Shown here piece by piece: positions 22,441 through 34,170 of a stretch of 64,000 nucleotides of DNA. Under the pieces are notes generated by a model. The model did no database searches, was not told the DNA's origin, and saw only the letters and a program-made list of their open reading frames with translations. The DNA comes from Odobenus rosmarus divergens (Eukaryota; Chordata; Mammalia; Carnivora; Odobenidae). Position numbers and translations under genes: made by a program. Where the stretch lies: contig NW_004450945.1 in the NCBI RefSeq assembly GCF_000321225.1, forward strand, positions 1,661,682 to 1,725,681, read 5' to 3'. Position 1 is the first letter of the stretch; each line of letters opens with the position of its first letter.

Positions 22441-24510
22441 CTCTTTGTAGACGTGGTGGAATTGAATTGAAAGGTTTTCCTAAAAGCTCATTGAGGGAGA
22501 CCAAGAACAAGGCCCCCCAAAATAGTCTGCAGAAGGAGGCTGTATCCCCCCATGTACCCTCTCGTTAGCCTGGCAGTGCCCACCCTGGGTGGGGCTTTTA
22601 GCTGTTTTGTGTTCTAGTATTTTCAAGGCTCAGAAATAGAGTTCTGTAAAATGTATCTCTTATTGTCCTTTGGGAAATGGTGAAAAGATCAAAAAGCTCC
22701 CCCCGCCACATACCTGCCAATCATGCAGACAACATTATTTAAAAAAAAAAATAATTTGTGTTTTAACATGTCACTGAATTGGTGGTGGTGGTGGGGCAGG
22801 GAGGCGGAGCTGGGGCTTGGAGATGGCTCTTCCCTTTTAGCTGCTAAGACTGCTTGTCTGGAGTGTTCAGACCCACACACTTACGTCACCAGTCCCAAGT
22901 CTCTAATTATGCTCCTCACTCTTAGAAATGAAAGATAAATGGCAGAGATATAAACTTCCATTTGTCAGAATTGATTTCCTGTTTTAATTGGGGGGTGTAA
23001 TAGATCAGTCTTTTCCAAGCAACAGAAACATGTGTGCTTGGATTACATCTACCAGTCCTCCTTGGATCAGGGTATGTCGAAGAAAGGAGAGAAACTGTGA
23101 CAGAAACACACTCATCGGTATCTTTTCACTTCCCTTAAATAGATGCAGGTTTTTTTTTCATGTGTAATTACAAGCTAAAAATATCAATAACATGAAGTAT
23201 AATTTATGCTGTGACTGCCCTTTCAAAGTGAGCCCTTACTTGTCTAATTCAGGTTGAGAATTCCTGCCTCTGTTTTTTGTTTTTGTTTTTTAATTCATTC
23301 AGCCTCACGTCTTTTGGTGAGGTTTTCACTTTCTTTGCTACTTGGAAAATGGTCAGGAAGTTCACTTTTAAAATAGTGGAGTCTCAGGTCCCCAAACTGC
23401 CTGTGGCAAGTTCCTCCTGATTGCTGACAATCAACAGAGTGGTGAAAATTAACCCACAAAACTGCACATCTAGAGGTCATAAAATGGAGACCCAAACTGG
23501 GGAGCCACATGAGCTTTATCTCTGTGAGAACTTTGGACTGTCCTCAAAGACCCAGACTGCCCAGCAAGCAAGTCAGAAAGCCTCTGTGCCTACTACTTAC
23601 AGATCATCGCTACAGCTTTCGTATTGTTCCCAATTATACGTGACAAATGTCATCAACCAATTCACCAACTAAGAAAGGGGCCAAATAAAAAGAAGCAAAA
23701 CACAAAACTGTACAATTTTCATGAAAACGGTAACTATAACAGGGGAAAGAGGGCCCGATGAATGAGAAAACTGAATGAGGACACATTTTTTTCCAGGCCC
23801 ATGAGTAAGTGGTCTTGACCTTGAGACTCTACTTTCTAATGTTCCTCAAAAGACTGCACAAGACTGCATTCATTAAGGTTATTAGAAAGTGTCCTGAGGA
23901 AAAGAAGGCTTGGGTAGGGAAACAGGTTATGGGAGGATGTGAATATGTTGCTAATGACATGAAGCAGACCTGGAATGTGAGAGGCTTGTATTAGGAAGAG
24001 GGAGTGGATTTTTCTGTGTCCATCTCCATCTCCCTGTGACCTCCTCTCTGAAGATGGGTAAAGATGTAGAGGTCAGCTCTAGAGAGAAACTTGGGCCGTC
24101 ACACCTGGGGAGCTTTAAGACAGGCTCTGTTCTAATGACCAGACTGAAAAGCTCAGAGCCATTGAGCAATTTGTCCACTGTAACATATCTTGTTCATGTA
24201 TAGGTCAGGGAAGGCTACTCCCGGATTCTTCTTCTTTCCAATACACATATTCTGCAGCTGAGTCAACTTTCTCAGTATCAGAGCCACACAAAGATGTGAC
24301 TGATCAAGCAGAAGCCAGACTGAAGGACCAGCTGGATTAACTGATACCCATTCCTGCATTAGAGGAGGGGATAAACAAGCTTCTTAAGGTCCCACCAAAT
24401 CCTGAGATTCTACAGCTCTTAGAGAGAAGAATGCGTGGCCCAGATAGCAGGCAGTGAGAACAGACTCCAGGAGGACTGGCAGGCTCGAGGGAATAGTGTA
24501 GACTGCCTAC

Positions 24511-24689
24511 TTGTGGAAGTCCTCAATGCAGTGAATGAGACCACCAGCGTCCACGGTGAATGGGATCCCATCAAGGCTGCGGTGGCACATCACACAGGTA
24601 AAGCAGTGAGGATGATAGGCCTTCCCGGTGGCTCGCAGAATCCGCTCCATGATGGGCTTGGAGCACACACTGCACTGCTCCAGGGTATT
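24511..24689 (-). CDS. LPP: LPP antepenultimate coding exon (LIM2)
   Basis: This 179-bp exon encodes 59 residues plus two bases of a split lysine codon. It runs from N-T-L-E-Q-C-S-V-C-S to H-C-I-E-D-F-H. All ligands of a complete LIM2 double zinc finger are visible: C-S-V-C, H-P-H-C, C-F-T-C, C-V-M-C, and the closing C-I-E-D. The acceptor is strong (TTTCTTTCCCTCCCCAG); the donor is CACAA|GTAGGC. Joined to the next exon it reads F-H-K-K-F-A-P, exactly as LPP is expected to read between LIM2 and LIM3. The upstream junction is phase 0, and the LIM1 exon was looked for and not found up to position 64000. Paralogues zyxin and TRIP6 have similar LIM arrays, but the sequence matches LPP in my recall throughout. 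It would be about residues 471-530 of a 612-residue protein (human length from memory). Confidence 0.96.
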
Positions 24690-24944
24690 CTGGGGAGGGA
24701 AAGAAACATGGTAGTGTTAGTTTGGGACTTGCAGAGCTCCATGTATTTAGTCCCTTACAGCACGACCAGCACCTTACAGACACATTGGCTCGTGTGCCTA
24801 TCACAGTACTTGGAAGAAGGTAGAGTGCGTATCAAGGAAACACATGAAATAGATCAAGTGTCTTTTCTAAATCTACCCAGGTAGGTGGTGGCAAATCTAA
24901 GATTTAGAACACATGTCTTCTGACTTCTCTCCCTTTTCTACCAC

Positions 24945-25148
24945 TATTGCAGGGTTGATGGCAAACATTTCTGTTAAGGCACATAGAGAAGACATTTCTG
25001 GTCCTGTTGCAGCAGTTCAGTTCTGCTGTCATAGGGTGAAAGCAGTTGTAAACAGTACTAAGTAGATGGGCATGACTGTGTTCCAATAAAACTTAATTTA
25101 CAAAAGCAGGCTGGATTTAGCTCACAGCTGTAGTTTTTTGACCCCTGA
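24945..25148 (-). mobile_element. Non-autonomous DNA transposon relic (hAT-like)
   Basis: Contains gcatgactgtgttccaataa aacttaatttacaaaagcag and ends gttttttgacccctgagcta, the reverse complement of a common hAT-type repeat that starts with 'ggtcggcaaac'. The exact family is not certain. Confidence 0.55.
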
Positions 25149-25779
25149 GCTACACACCCCAGGTTCTCCACTGGAAGAACATTTCACTATTCTAAAACTT
25201 GATTAGTCATCAAAAATCTGGTAGGGTCACCAAGGACCTTAAGATTTTAGAGTGGTCTGCCTGACAATGGAGACACGCAGAACGTGCCAGGTGTAGAGCC
25301 CAATCAGAGCTCAGCACAATCAATGAGGCTTTTGATTCTTTTAAGCCTTGATTCGAATACCACCTCCAAGTTTAGTGTTTGTGAACTCTTGGTAGAAATG
25401 TTGAATCTAGAAGGGTTCTAGTTTTGAGAAGTGAATTACGGAAGTCAGTTTTTCTGGCTTTAAAAATGAAAAACAAAAACCCTCCTGCAAAAGGATACCA
25501 TATATTGTCAGGATGCAGATAGACTGATAAAATTAGATATTAACTTTCCATCCTTCCCTAGAATCCCATGCTGTCTTACCAAACAACTATGTTTCACGTG
25601 TAACATGCTATATTCCAAGTGAAATGTCTGGACTGATGCAGAGTTTACAATCTAGAATAAACCTGGGATGGGGATCTGATTAGAAAGATGCAGAACTGGA
25701 ATTGCCCTCTTACCATGAGAACCTTTAAATGGCCATGACGTAAGAAATGCCTATAGGTGGATAACTAGTGTGCTGATGT

Positions 25780-26242
25780 CTCGACCACAGCAGCAGTCTG
25801 ATTGGCTTCCTTGTCTGCATCTCTCCTCCTGTAACACTTCCCTATCCCCAAAGTGACTTCTGGTTTTCTTTCCAAAACACAGATGTGACCAAGGAACTTC
25901 GCTGCTAGCAAAAACTTCTATGGCTCTACAATGGGAAAAGACCTAATTCCTCACTTGACATTCAACCTCCTTTTCTAGGGTCAGATTTCCCTAATGTCTC
26001 AGACTGTTCACTCTTATTCAAACCTATAAGAGACTTCCATACTTCTGTGCACTGGCTAATGCCTAGTATGAACCACAATTTGTCATTTTGACCTTTCAAG
26101 GTACAGGTCGGAAGGCAAGTCTCCAGTGAGGCCTTGCTGCATGCCTTCAGTTGGAATCAACTCCTTCTTTCTCTATCCCTCCCAAGTACTTAATTAGCAT
26201 TGCTTATAGCACTTACAGTGTCCACTGTATTGAAATTATTTG
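25780..26242 (+). repeat. L2 LINE relic, first piece
   Basis: Contains cttctatggctctacaatgg and agtacttaattagcattgct, with the clause order of the L2 3' region. The element is interrupted by a SINEC (26243-26406) and a minus-strand L1 (26458-29015), and resumes at 29016-29117. Confidence 0.7.
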
Positions 26243-26406
26243 TGGGATGCCTGGGTGGCTCAGTCACTTAAGCATCTGCCTTTGGCTTAGGTCATGATCC
26301 CAGGGTGCTGGGATCCTGCATCGGGCCCCTTGCTTCTCCCTCTGCCTGCCGCTCCCCCTGCTTGTGCTTGCTCTCTCTCTGACAAATAAACAAAGTCCTA
26401 AAAAAG
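26243..26406 (+). mobile_element. SINEC inserted in L2
   Basis: Begins gggatgcctgggtggctcag, continues gtcatgatcccagggtgctg and ends gacaaataaacaaagtccta plus a short A run. Target-site duplication ttatttg at 26236-26242 and 26407-26413. Confidence 0.95.
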
Positions 26407-26457
26407 TTATTTGCACATTTGTGCAAACTAATTTCTTTAGCGAAAGGGTCATGTCTT

Positions 26458-29015
26458 TTTTTTAAAGTTTTAAATTTTAATTCCAGTGCAGTTAACATAG
26501 TGTTGTATTAGTTTCAGGTGTACAGTATAGTGATTCAATGATTCTATATATCACAATGATTCAAAAATCACAATGATTCTATATATCACACAGTGCTCAT
26601 CATGATAAGTGTACTCTTAATCCCCTTCACCTATTTCACCCATCCCCTACCCACCTCCCCTCTGGTAGCCATCAGTCCATTCTCTGTAGTTAAGAGTCTG
26701 TTTCTTGGTTTCTCACTCTCTTTTTCCCCTTTGCTCATTTGCTTTGATTCTTAAATTCCACATATGAGTGACATCATATGGTATTTGTTATTCTTTGTCT
26801 TCTTTTGCTTAGCATTACACATTCTAGCTTCATCCATGTTGTTACAAATGGCAATATTTCATTCTTTTTTGTGGCTGAGTAATATTCCATTGTGTATATA
26901 CACACCACATCGTCTTCATCCATTCATCTACTGATGGACATTTGGGGTGCTTCCATAATTTGGCCGCTGTAAATAATGCTGCAATAAACATATGGAACCA
27001 TGTATCCTTTCAAACTGGTGTTTTTGTATTTTTTGGGTAAAAACTCAGTAGTGCGATCCTGGATCTCAGGATAGTTCTATTTTTAACTTTTTGAGGAACC
27101 TCCCTACTATTTTCCATAGTGGCTGCACCAGTTTGCATTCCAACCAATAATACACAAGCATCCCTTATTCTCCAAATCTTTGCCAACGCTTGTTGTTTCT
27201 TGTGTTTTTGATTTTTAGCCATTCTGATAATAGTTTAGATTTGCATTGTCCTGACAGTAAGTGATATTGAGCATCTTTTCTGTCGGCCATCTGGATGTCT
27301 TTGAAGAAATGTCTGTTCTTGCCTTCTGCCCATTTATTAATTGGATTATGTGTGTGTGTGTGTGTGTGTGCGTGCTGAGTTGTATACATTATATATTTTG
27401 GATACTAACCCTTTATTGGATATGTCACTTGCAAATATCGTCTCATGTTTAGTTGGTTGTATTTAGTTTTGTTGTTTCCTTCACTGTGCAGAAGGTTTTT
27501 ATTTTGATAATAGTCCGAATAGTTTATTTTTGCTTTTATTTCCTTGCCTCAGGAGACATATCTAGAAAAAATGTTGCTATAGCCAATATCAGAGAAATTA
27601 CTGCCTGTGCTCTCTTCTAGGATTTTTATGGTTTCAGATCTCACATTTAGGTCATTAATCCATTTTGTGTATGGTGTAAGAAAGTGGTCTAGTTTCATTC
27701 TTTTGCATGTAGCAGTTTTCCCAATACCATTTATTTGAAGAGACTTTTTCCCATTGCACATTCTTGCCTTTTTATCAAAGATTAATTGACCATGTAATTG
27801 TGGCTTTGTTTCTGGGCTTTCTATCCTGTTTCATTGATCTGTCTATTTTTGTGCCAGTACCATACTGTTTTGATTACTACAGCTTTGTAGTATAACTTGA
27901 AATCTGGAACTGTGATACCTTCAACTTTGTTTTTTCTTTTTCAAGATTGTTGTGGCTGTTCGGGGTCTTTTGTGGTTCCACACAAATTTTAGGATTTTTT
28001 ATTCTAGTTCTGTGGAAAATGCTGTTGGTATTTTGATAGGGATTGCATTAAATCTGTAGATCGCTTCGGGTACTATGGACATTTTAACAATATTTGTTTT
28101 TTCAATCCATGAGCATGGAATATCTTTCCATTTGTGTTATCTTAAGTTTCTTTCATCAATGATGTATAGTTTTCAGAGTACAGGTTTTTTATCTCCTTGG
28201 TTAAGTTTGTTACATACCTAGTAAATATGAAAAATAATTTCATTATTTTTGGTGTAATTGTAAATGGGACTGCTTTCTTAATTTCTCTTTCTGTTGCTTC
28301 ATTATTATTATATAGAAATACAATGGATTTCTGCATATTGATTTTGTATTCTGTGACCTTACAGAATTTATTTTTTCAGTTCCAGCAGTTTTTTTGGTGG
28401 AGTCTTTAGGGCTTTCTATATGTAGTACCATGTCATCTGCAAGTAATCAAAGTTTTACTTCTTCCTTACCAATTTGGAGGCTTTTTCTTTCTCTTGTCTG
28501 AGTGCTGTGGCTAGAACTTCTAGTACTATGTTGAATAAAAGTGGTGAGAGTAGACATTGTAGTCTTGTTCCTGATCTTAGGAGAAAACTCAGTTTTTTTA
28601 CCATTGAGTATGATGTTAGCTATGGGTTTTTCATCTACGGCCTTTATTATGTTGAGGTATATTCCCTCCAAGTCTACTTTGTTGAGGGTTTTTATCATGA
28701 ATGTTGTACTTTACCAAATGCTTTTTCTGCATCTATTAAAATGACCATATGGTTTTTAACCTTTCTCTTGTTGATGTGATGTATCACATTGATTGATTTG
28801 TGAATACTGAACCACCCTTGAAAACCAGGAATAAATCCCACTTGATCATAGTGAATGATTTTTTTTCATATATTGTTGGATTTGGTTTGCTAATGTTTTG
28901 TTGAAGACTTTTGCATCTGTGTTCATCAGTGATATTGGTCTGTAGTTTCCTTTTTTTTTTTTTTTGTGGTGTCTTAATCTGGTTTTGGTATCATGGTAAT
29001 GCAGGCCTCAGAGAC
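26458..29015 (-). mobile_element. 5'-truncated L1 (ORF2 3' part and 3'UTR), inactive
   Basis: Reverse-oriented L1: the T run at 26455-26463 is its tail, and gtggctgagtaatattccat (about 26872) is the complement of the familiar ORF2 end. ORF2 text runs on to about 29015 (ggtctgtagtttcctt and beyond). Minus-strand fragments of the reverse transcriptase C-terminal region are readable but broken by stops and frameshifts, for example near 27389-27165 and 27222-27010. Flanked by catgtctt at 26450-26457 and 29016-29023, a plausible target-site duplication. Confidence 0.9.
27349..27370. repeat. (TG)n microsatellite within the L1
   Basis: About eleven TG units interrupting the L1 ORF2 remnant. Confidence 0.9.
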
Positions 29016-29117
29016 CATGTCTTAAGAAGGTATTTTGCGGTCTCATACTATACCCAGTATACTACCTGGAATAAAACTAAACCAAGGATGAATGTATACA
29101 AAAAGAATGAATGAAGG
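29016..29117 (+). repeat. L2 LINE relic, second piece (3' terminus)
   Basis: Text after the L1 (cccagtatactacctggaat, then gaatgtatac and gaatgaatgaag) matches the L2 3' end and continues the piece broken at 26457. Confidence 0.6.
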
Positions 29118-29934
29118 AAAATTGTTTACATCCTACTTAGGCATTATTGGACTGGTCTGACTCTCCCGACTCTGAAATCCATCCCCAAATGAATTGGTAA
29201 ATTCATCACCATCCTCTCCTCAAAGCTGTGGTTGCTGGAGGTTCTGAAATTGCTTAGTATGCCTCTGGTCACAGTCTAAACTCATGGAAACTATTAACCT
29301 ATTTCCCCCCATTTTGAAGTGGTGAAATTAAAATAGCAGAAGAACATAAGATGAAAGTCTGGAGAAAATGATGCTCTGGACAATGAGAGCCCTGCTTTTT
29401 TTCTATCCTGGTGATCTGGGCTGATGTGGCTGCAAACTGTCTTCCTAGGGCTTGTGTTTTGCTCTTTGTGGGTTTTAACTTTTTTTTAAAGGCAGCCCTG
29501 TAATGGAGTTGAACAAACCAGAAAATGCTTGACAAGAGAATGTTTTTGTTTGCACTGAGGCTTGGCTGCAAGATTTAGCCCATTTACTCAAAACCAGTAG
29601 CAGCATATAAGGTTGAGTCAGTTTCTAAGGAAAGACTTTATGGTCTGTGGAATCACTGTTTAAATGACAGGTAATCTGAACATTTATGCTACAAAGGAAA
29701 AACAGTGCAAAATATGCCTAAAATGAGATTACTATAATATGCCCACAAATCAGAAAATGAAGGTTCTAAGAATATGGCTGACTAGAAGCTTGGGCTAGCA
29801 AATGGTAGAGGAGGACATATGAAACATCTCTAGCCAGCTCCCTTTACTGAATTTTTCTCCTTTCAGTCTCTAGCTGGTCCACTAGGAGCTGTAGACACAC
29901 CTTCTCTTTGAGGAAGGGTAAAGACTCTTATGAA

Positions 29935-30109
29935 GCTTACCATGTTAAGTGTAGTTACCATCTGTCACCATACAAAGCTATTCCAGTATTTTTGACTCTA
30001 TTCCCTGGGTTGTACTTTTCATCTCCATGACTTACTCATTTTATAATTGGAAGTTTGAATCATTATGTTGTGCACATGAAACTAACATACCATTGTAGAT
30101 CAGCTACAC

Positions 30110-30111
<2 letters not shown>
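29935..30111 (+). mobile_element. L1 3'UTR fragment
   Basis: Contains gtgtagttaccatctgtcac catacaaagc and acatgaaactaacataccat, the widely shared mammalian L1 3' end, followed by an AAT-rich tail. Confidence 0.8.

Positions 30112-30144
<33 letters not shown>
30112..30144. repeat. (AAT)n microsatellite at an L1 tail
   Basis: Eleven uninterrupted AAT units following the L1 3' end, probably grown from its A-rich tail. Confidence 0.95.
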
Positions 30145-30146
30145 CC

Positions 30147-30769
30147 AAAGGTTACAAACATAGTGATTTGAATGGGCACATGCACCCTAATGTAGCAATG
30201 TCCACAATAGCCAAAATATGGAAAGAACCCAAATGTCCATCGACAGATGAATGGATAAAGAAGATGTGGTACACACACACACATACACACACATATATAC
30301 ACATGTATATACGTACACATATATGTATATGTGTATATACATATATATACACATATACAATGGAATATTACTCAGCCCTCAAAAAGAATGAATCTTGCCA
30401 TTTGCAATGATGTGGATGGAACTACAGTGTATTATGCTGAGCAAAAGAAGTCAGAGAAAGACAAATACCACATGATTTCACTCATATGTGGAATTTAAGA
30501 AACAAAACAGATGAACATAGGGGAAGGGAAGGAAAAATAAAGTGAGATGGAATCAGAGAGGGAGACAAACCGTAGAGACTCTTAACTCTAGGAAACAAAC
30601 TGAGAGTTGCTGGAGGGGAGGGGGGTTAAGGGGTTGGGGTAACTGGGCGATAGGCATTAAGGAGGGCATGTGATGTAATGAGCACTGGGTGTTATATACA
30701 ACTGGTGAATCACTAAATACTACCCCTGAAACAAATAATACACTGTATCTTAACTAAACTGAATTTAAA
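30147..30769 (+). mobile_element. L1 3' fragment (ORF2 end and 3'UTR)
   Basis: Plus-strand translation from 30168 reads A-M-S-T-I-A-K-I-W-K-E-P-K-C-P-S and W-I-K-K-M-W, then after an inserted microsatellite T-M-E-Y-Y-S-A-L-K-K, the C-terminal end of L1 ORF2. The 3'UTR follows (gagcactgggtgttatatac, ctgaaacaaataatacactg). Its tail is broken by a SINEC and resumes at 30986-31012. Confidence 0.9.
30270..30357. repeat. (AC)n/(TA)n compound microsatellite within L1
   Basis: An 88-bp mixture of AC, TA and GTAT units inserted between the tgtggt and aatggaatatta motifs of the L1 end, which are adjacent in ordinary copies. Confidence 0.9.
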
Positions 30770-30985
30770 GATTTATTTATTTATTTTTTACAGAAGAAAG
30801 AGAGAGAGAGAGAGAGGAAAGAGAGCAAGTGAGGGTAGGGGCAGAGGGAGAGAATCTCAAGCAGACTCCCTGCTGAATGTGCAGCTGGACGTGGGATGCG
30901 GGGCTTGATCCCACGACCCGTAAGATCATGACCTGAGCCAAAACCAAGAGTTGGATACTTAACTGACTAAACCACCCAGGCGCAC
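30770..30985 (-). mobile_element. SINEC inserted in the L1 tail
   Basis: Reverse-oriented SINEC: agatttatttatttattttt, an AG-rich middle, gatcatgacctgagccaaaa and ccacccaggcgcac. Imperfect target-site duplication ctaaactgaattta (30754-30767) and ctaaattgaattaa (30986-30999). Confidence 0.95.
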
Positions 30986-31022
30986 CTAAATTGAATTAAA
31001 AAAAAAAAAAAAGTATGCACTC

Positions 31023-31025
31023 AAA

Positions 31026-31060
<35 letters not shown>
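31023..31060. repeat. (AAAT)n microsatellite
   Basis: About nine AAAT units just past the L1 poly(A) tail (30998-31012). Confidence 0.95.
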
Positions 31061-31089
31061 CTAGTAAAGGACTTTTACAATGTTAGAGA

Positions 31090-31220
31090 GGAGGGAATAA
31101 GGAGTTCCTCTAGTCTAGGGCTCTGATTTCACAGGTGAAAAACAGACCCAGAGCACTAATACAGTTGGACGTTGAGTCATGGAGTTCATTAGGGACAGAA
31201 GAGAGACTAATACCCCAGGT
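31090..31220 (-). repeat. MIR relic
   Basis: Contains gatttcacaggtgaaaaaca gacccagagcac, a degenerate reverse MIR core. Confidence 0.5.
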
Positions 31221-31929
31221 TCTTGTAACTCCCTAATTAAGATATGGATCTGATGAATTAATCGTGTTACCATAGGGAGGGAAAGTTTCTATATGAAGAA
31301 TATGGACTGATCCTCTGGCTTTGTTAACATCCACTGCATGGGTACTTGGGTAAATTTTTTCTTCTTTCTAGACCGCAGTTTTCTCAACTGTAAAACAATG
31401 ATTAATTCTAACTTAACAATTTTATTGCTCTGTGATAGATCAGAATTAACAACAGTGGGGAAAGGGCAATGTTTCCATTACTAGAGGTATACTAGAAACA
31501 ACTGGCTAATTTCTCCTCTGAAGTTTGAAAGGAGGGTTCATGTGTTAGAAACCTGGATTGTATAATCTTTACTATGTCTTAACCACTTGAAATTCCAGAA
31601 ATTACTAGTGGTAGAATTTCAAGCATGGCAGAGGAAGATCTTTGTGTCTTCTTATAGAAGGTTATTTTAAAACCAGACCAAAAGATGCCCTCTTTGCATA
31701 AACACAAGGCTTTTCTAAAGTCACTTAAGACGAAATGGCTAATAAATAAAATAGTTTTTAAGGAAATAGAAAAATAAATAAGTCTCCAAGCAAATAAGTG
31801 AAAGAAGGGCATCTCTAAGTATGCCTACTCAAATGCATCTTGTGTGTGGAGTAGGGGTATCATGGCGGGGGTTTAGGAAGGAAGAATGTACTCCAGCATA
31901 AGAATCACCCAGATCAGTAGAGTGTTTCA

Positions 31930-32240
31930 TGACCTGGCTCTGGATCCATCTCAGCTGCTCTTTCCTATGGACCCCACCTTCCAGTTGCCACTCTGAGCTC
32001 TCTGCCAACTCTTTAATAAGCTATGTTCTTTCACAAGCCCAGAATAGCTCATATCCTTCTTTGCCTAGAGAACACCTATTCATTCTTTAAAATTAAGCTC
32101 AAATGTCACCTCTTCTGCAAAACACTTCTAATTCTCCCTCTGCTGTACCCCTAGCAAAATAAGTCACTTCTTCTACTCCCATAGGATTACATGATGCTTT
32201 TCTGATGACACTGATATAACGTACTTGATTTCATGATTTG
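31930..32240 (+). repeat. L2 LINE relic
   Basis: Contains ttctttaaaattaagctcaa atgtcacctcttctgcaaaa, a clear L2 3' region signature. Confidence 0.75.
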
Positions 32241-32700
32241 CATCAACCTCAACTACCAAACCCCACTCTGGCTGCATGGAGCCATAGTCCTAGGTAGAGC
32301 TTCCTAGGAAATAGATTCTGAAACCGAGATTTGCACATGGGAAGTTATGGAAGAGTGTCTTTGAGATCAGCGCCTGTGGGAGAGTATAGGAAGCCGGTGG
32401 GCAGAGGGAGAAGCTGGACCATGATGCAGTCACAGCAAAGGCATCTGATAGTTCCCTGGAGAACTCCGGAGCTGAGATGGTTCTGCACATTTGTCCTTCC
32501 TTGACGCTAGGGAGTAGGGCCTTTACACCCCCTGCATCTACCAGTTAATGCATACAGGAGGCTCTCAAGGAAGAGGAGTGATCTTGGGTGAAGAGGTTCC
32601 CTTTAACTGAGAGTAATTACCAGAGAAGGAACTCCACTACAAACGGTTGGTGGGGGAAAGGAAAGCCTCAGTCCTAAAGAAGGATCTGAGCACTGGGCTA
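32240..32700. other. Unclassified repeat-like stretch
   Basis: Contains cttcctaggaaatagattct, gtgggagagtataggaagcc and gaaggaactccac in an order that feels like an old interspersed repeat. I cannot name the family. Confidence 0.3.
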
Positions 32701-34079
32701 CTGCCTCCACACTATAACCATCCTTGCCCAGGACCTATGTAGTTCCTGACACAGGGTCAGCAACTGCTGACCGGCTGTGAAGCACCTTACAGCTGAAGCT
32801 GAACAAACAGTCTAGATTTCTTTTCTTTTTCAAGAATTCTAGGCACTGTTTTGAGGATTTTTTTTTTTTTAGAATCTATAGAAAATGTCTTAGGCAGTTA
32901 CTCCAACGAAGGTATGGTTAAAGGGGGATGTGAGAGTAGCAGAAAAAACAAGAAAGCTACCAAAAGGCACAGCTTATAAACTTTGCTGAAGTGATGGCAA
33001 TACAATTGTGAATAAAAGCAAAAAGTTAAGTGAAAATAAAAATAAAGTCACAAACAAATCTTATACACGAAACTCCCAAATGTAACTGTTTTTAAATTAG
33101 AGATACAATCTGGTTGTATCTTTTCTATCCTTGGGTACTGTATAAATAACTTGTCTAATTCACAGGCAGAAGAGCTAGAAGAATCATCTGAATATAAATG
33201 AAGCATATAGGTAACAGAAGGATTAACTACTAGTTAGATGATAGGGAAAATAGTTCTAAAATTTACATATTGCCTAGGTGTGTATGCATTTTCAATGGTG
33301 AGTATTTTAAATCAAGGCACATAAGTATTTGAAGATTCAGAAGACTATAAAGTGTTGCCATTTAGAAATGTTAAAATTTTCATTTCATAAAATTAAAATG
33401 TGATCTTATATTCAATCTTTATTGTTTTTTTAGGTACAAAAGCAGTTTTGAAACAGAAAAGACTCTTGGAAAAAATGAGGGTGACATCTCATTTCTAGAT
33501 ACACTTTTGGTCTTGTTGGGATAAGAATAACAAGGAAAAAAGAAGAGTCTGAAGATATTAGGCCTTTAGGATCTTTAGAGGTGACTCTTGTCCAGGAGTC
33601 TCAACTCCCCTCTCTTGCCTGCCTCTCCCATAATCCTTCGCTCAAGGCAACAGTTAACCAGGAAAGCACATCCAAAACAGTCCCAAATCACTTCTGGATG
33701 AAGAGCATGAAAGGATGGTGCCTGTCAGGGTGGGGGAGGTGGAGAGGGTGGTGTCCATATGTACAGTTTAAAAACCATGATTCTAGTCCAACTACTAGAT
33801 TCCAGACACTAAGACGCAGAGAGGGGAAGCACACCTAGTAGCAGATTTGGAGTTAGAATATTGGTCTCCTAATTCTCCTTCCAGTGGCTAATCCCCTGCC
33901 CCAACACACTATACTTATTTCATATTTCAGAAGACACGCTCCATATCACAAACATAAGGCATTCAGGTGGGCTACTCACAAGTTACCCGCCTATAAATAA
34001 AGAGAGGAAATACGTCGAGATCTTAACACAGTTTGTCTACTGTCAATTTCACTGGTTCCCACAGGGTAAGATAGAAAAC

Positions 34080-34170
34080 TCACTGTTGCATCCCCAGCAT
34101 CTACAGCAGTATCCTTGCATAAAATTGCTGTTCCCCAAATACTGGTTAGATGATGAATTAATAAACTCTG
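34080..34170 (+). repeat. L2 3' end fragment
   Basis: Contains cactgttgcatccccagcat ctacagcagt and actggttagatgatgaatta, the last part of L2. Confidence 0.6.

Larger units (their letters stand above)
18891..24510 (-). other. LPP: LPP intron between the LIM2 and LIM3 exons
   Basis: This 5.6-kb intron is bounded by GT (24510-24509) and AG (18892-18891) on the minus strand. It holds MIR and L2 relics, a MER5A copy and simple repeats, listed separately. I see nothing identifiable in about 19110-19985, 21110-21475 and 22440-24510. Confidence 0.93.

Noticed and set aside
24435..24884. 149-codon plus-strand open frame
   Set aside because: It is the antisense shadow of the LIM2 exon, which has proper splice sites on the minus strand.
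26458..31012. A potentially active LINE-1
   Set aside because: Both L1 pieces are 5'-truncated, lack ORF1, and have frameshifts, stops or inserted repeats in ORF2.
31023..31060. Regular short repeats as a CRISPR-like array
   Set aside because: A plain AAAT microsatellite with no spacers, in a vertebrate intron.
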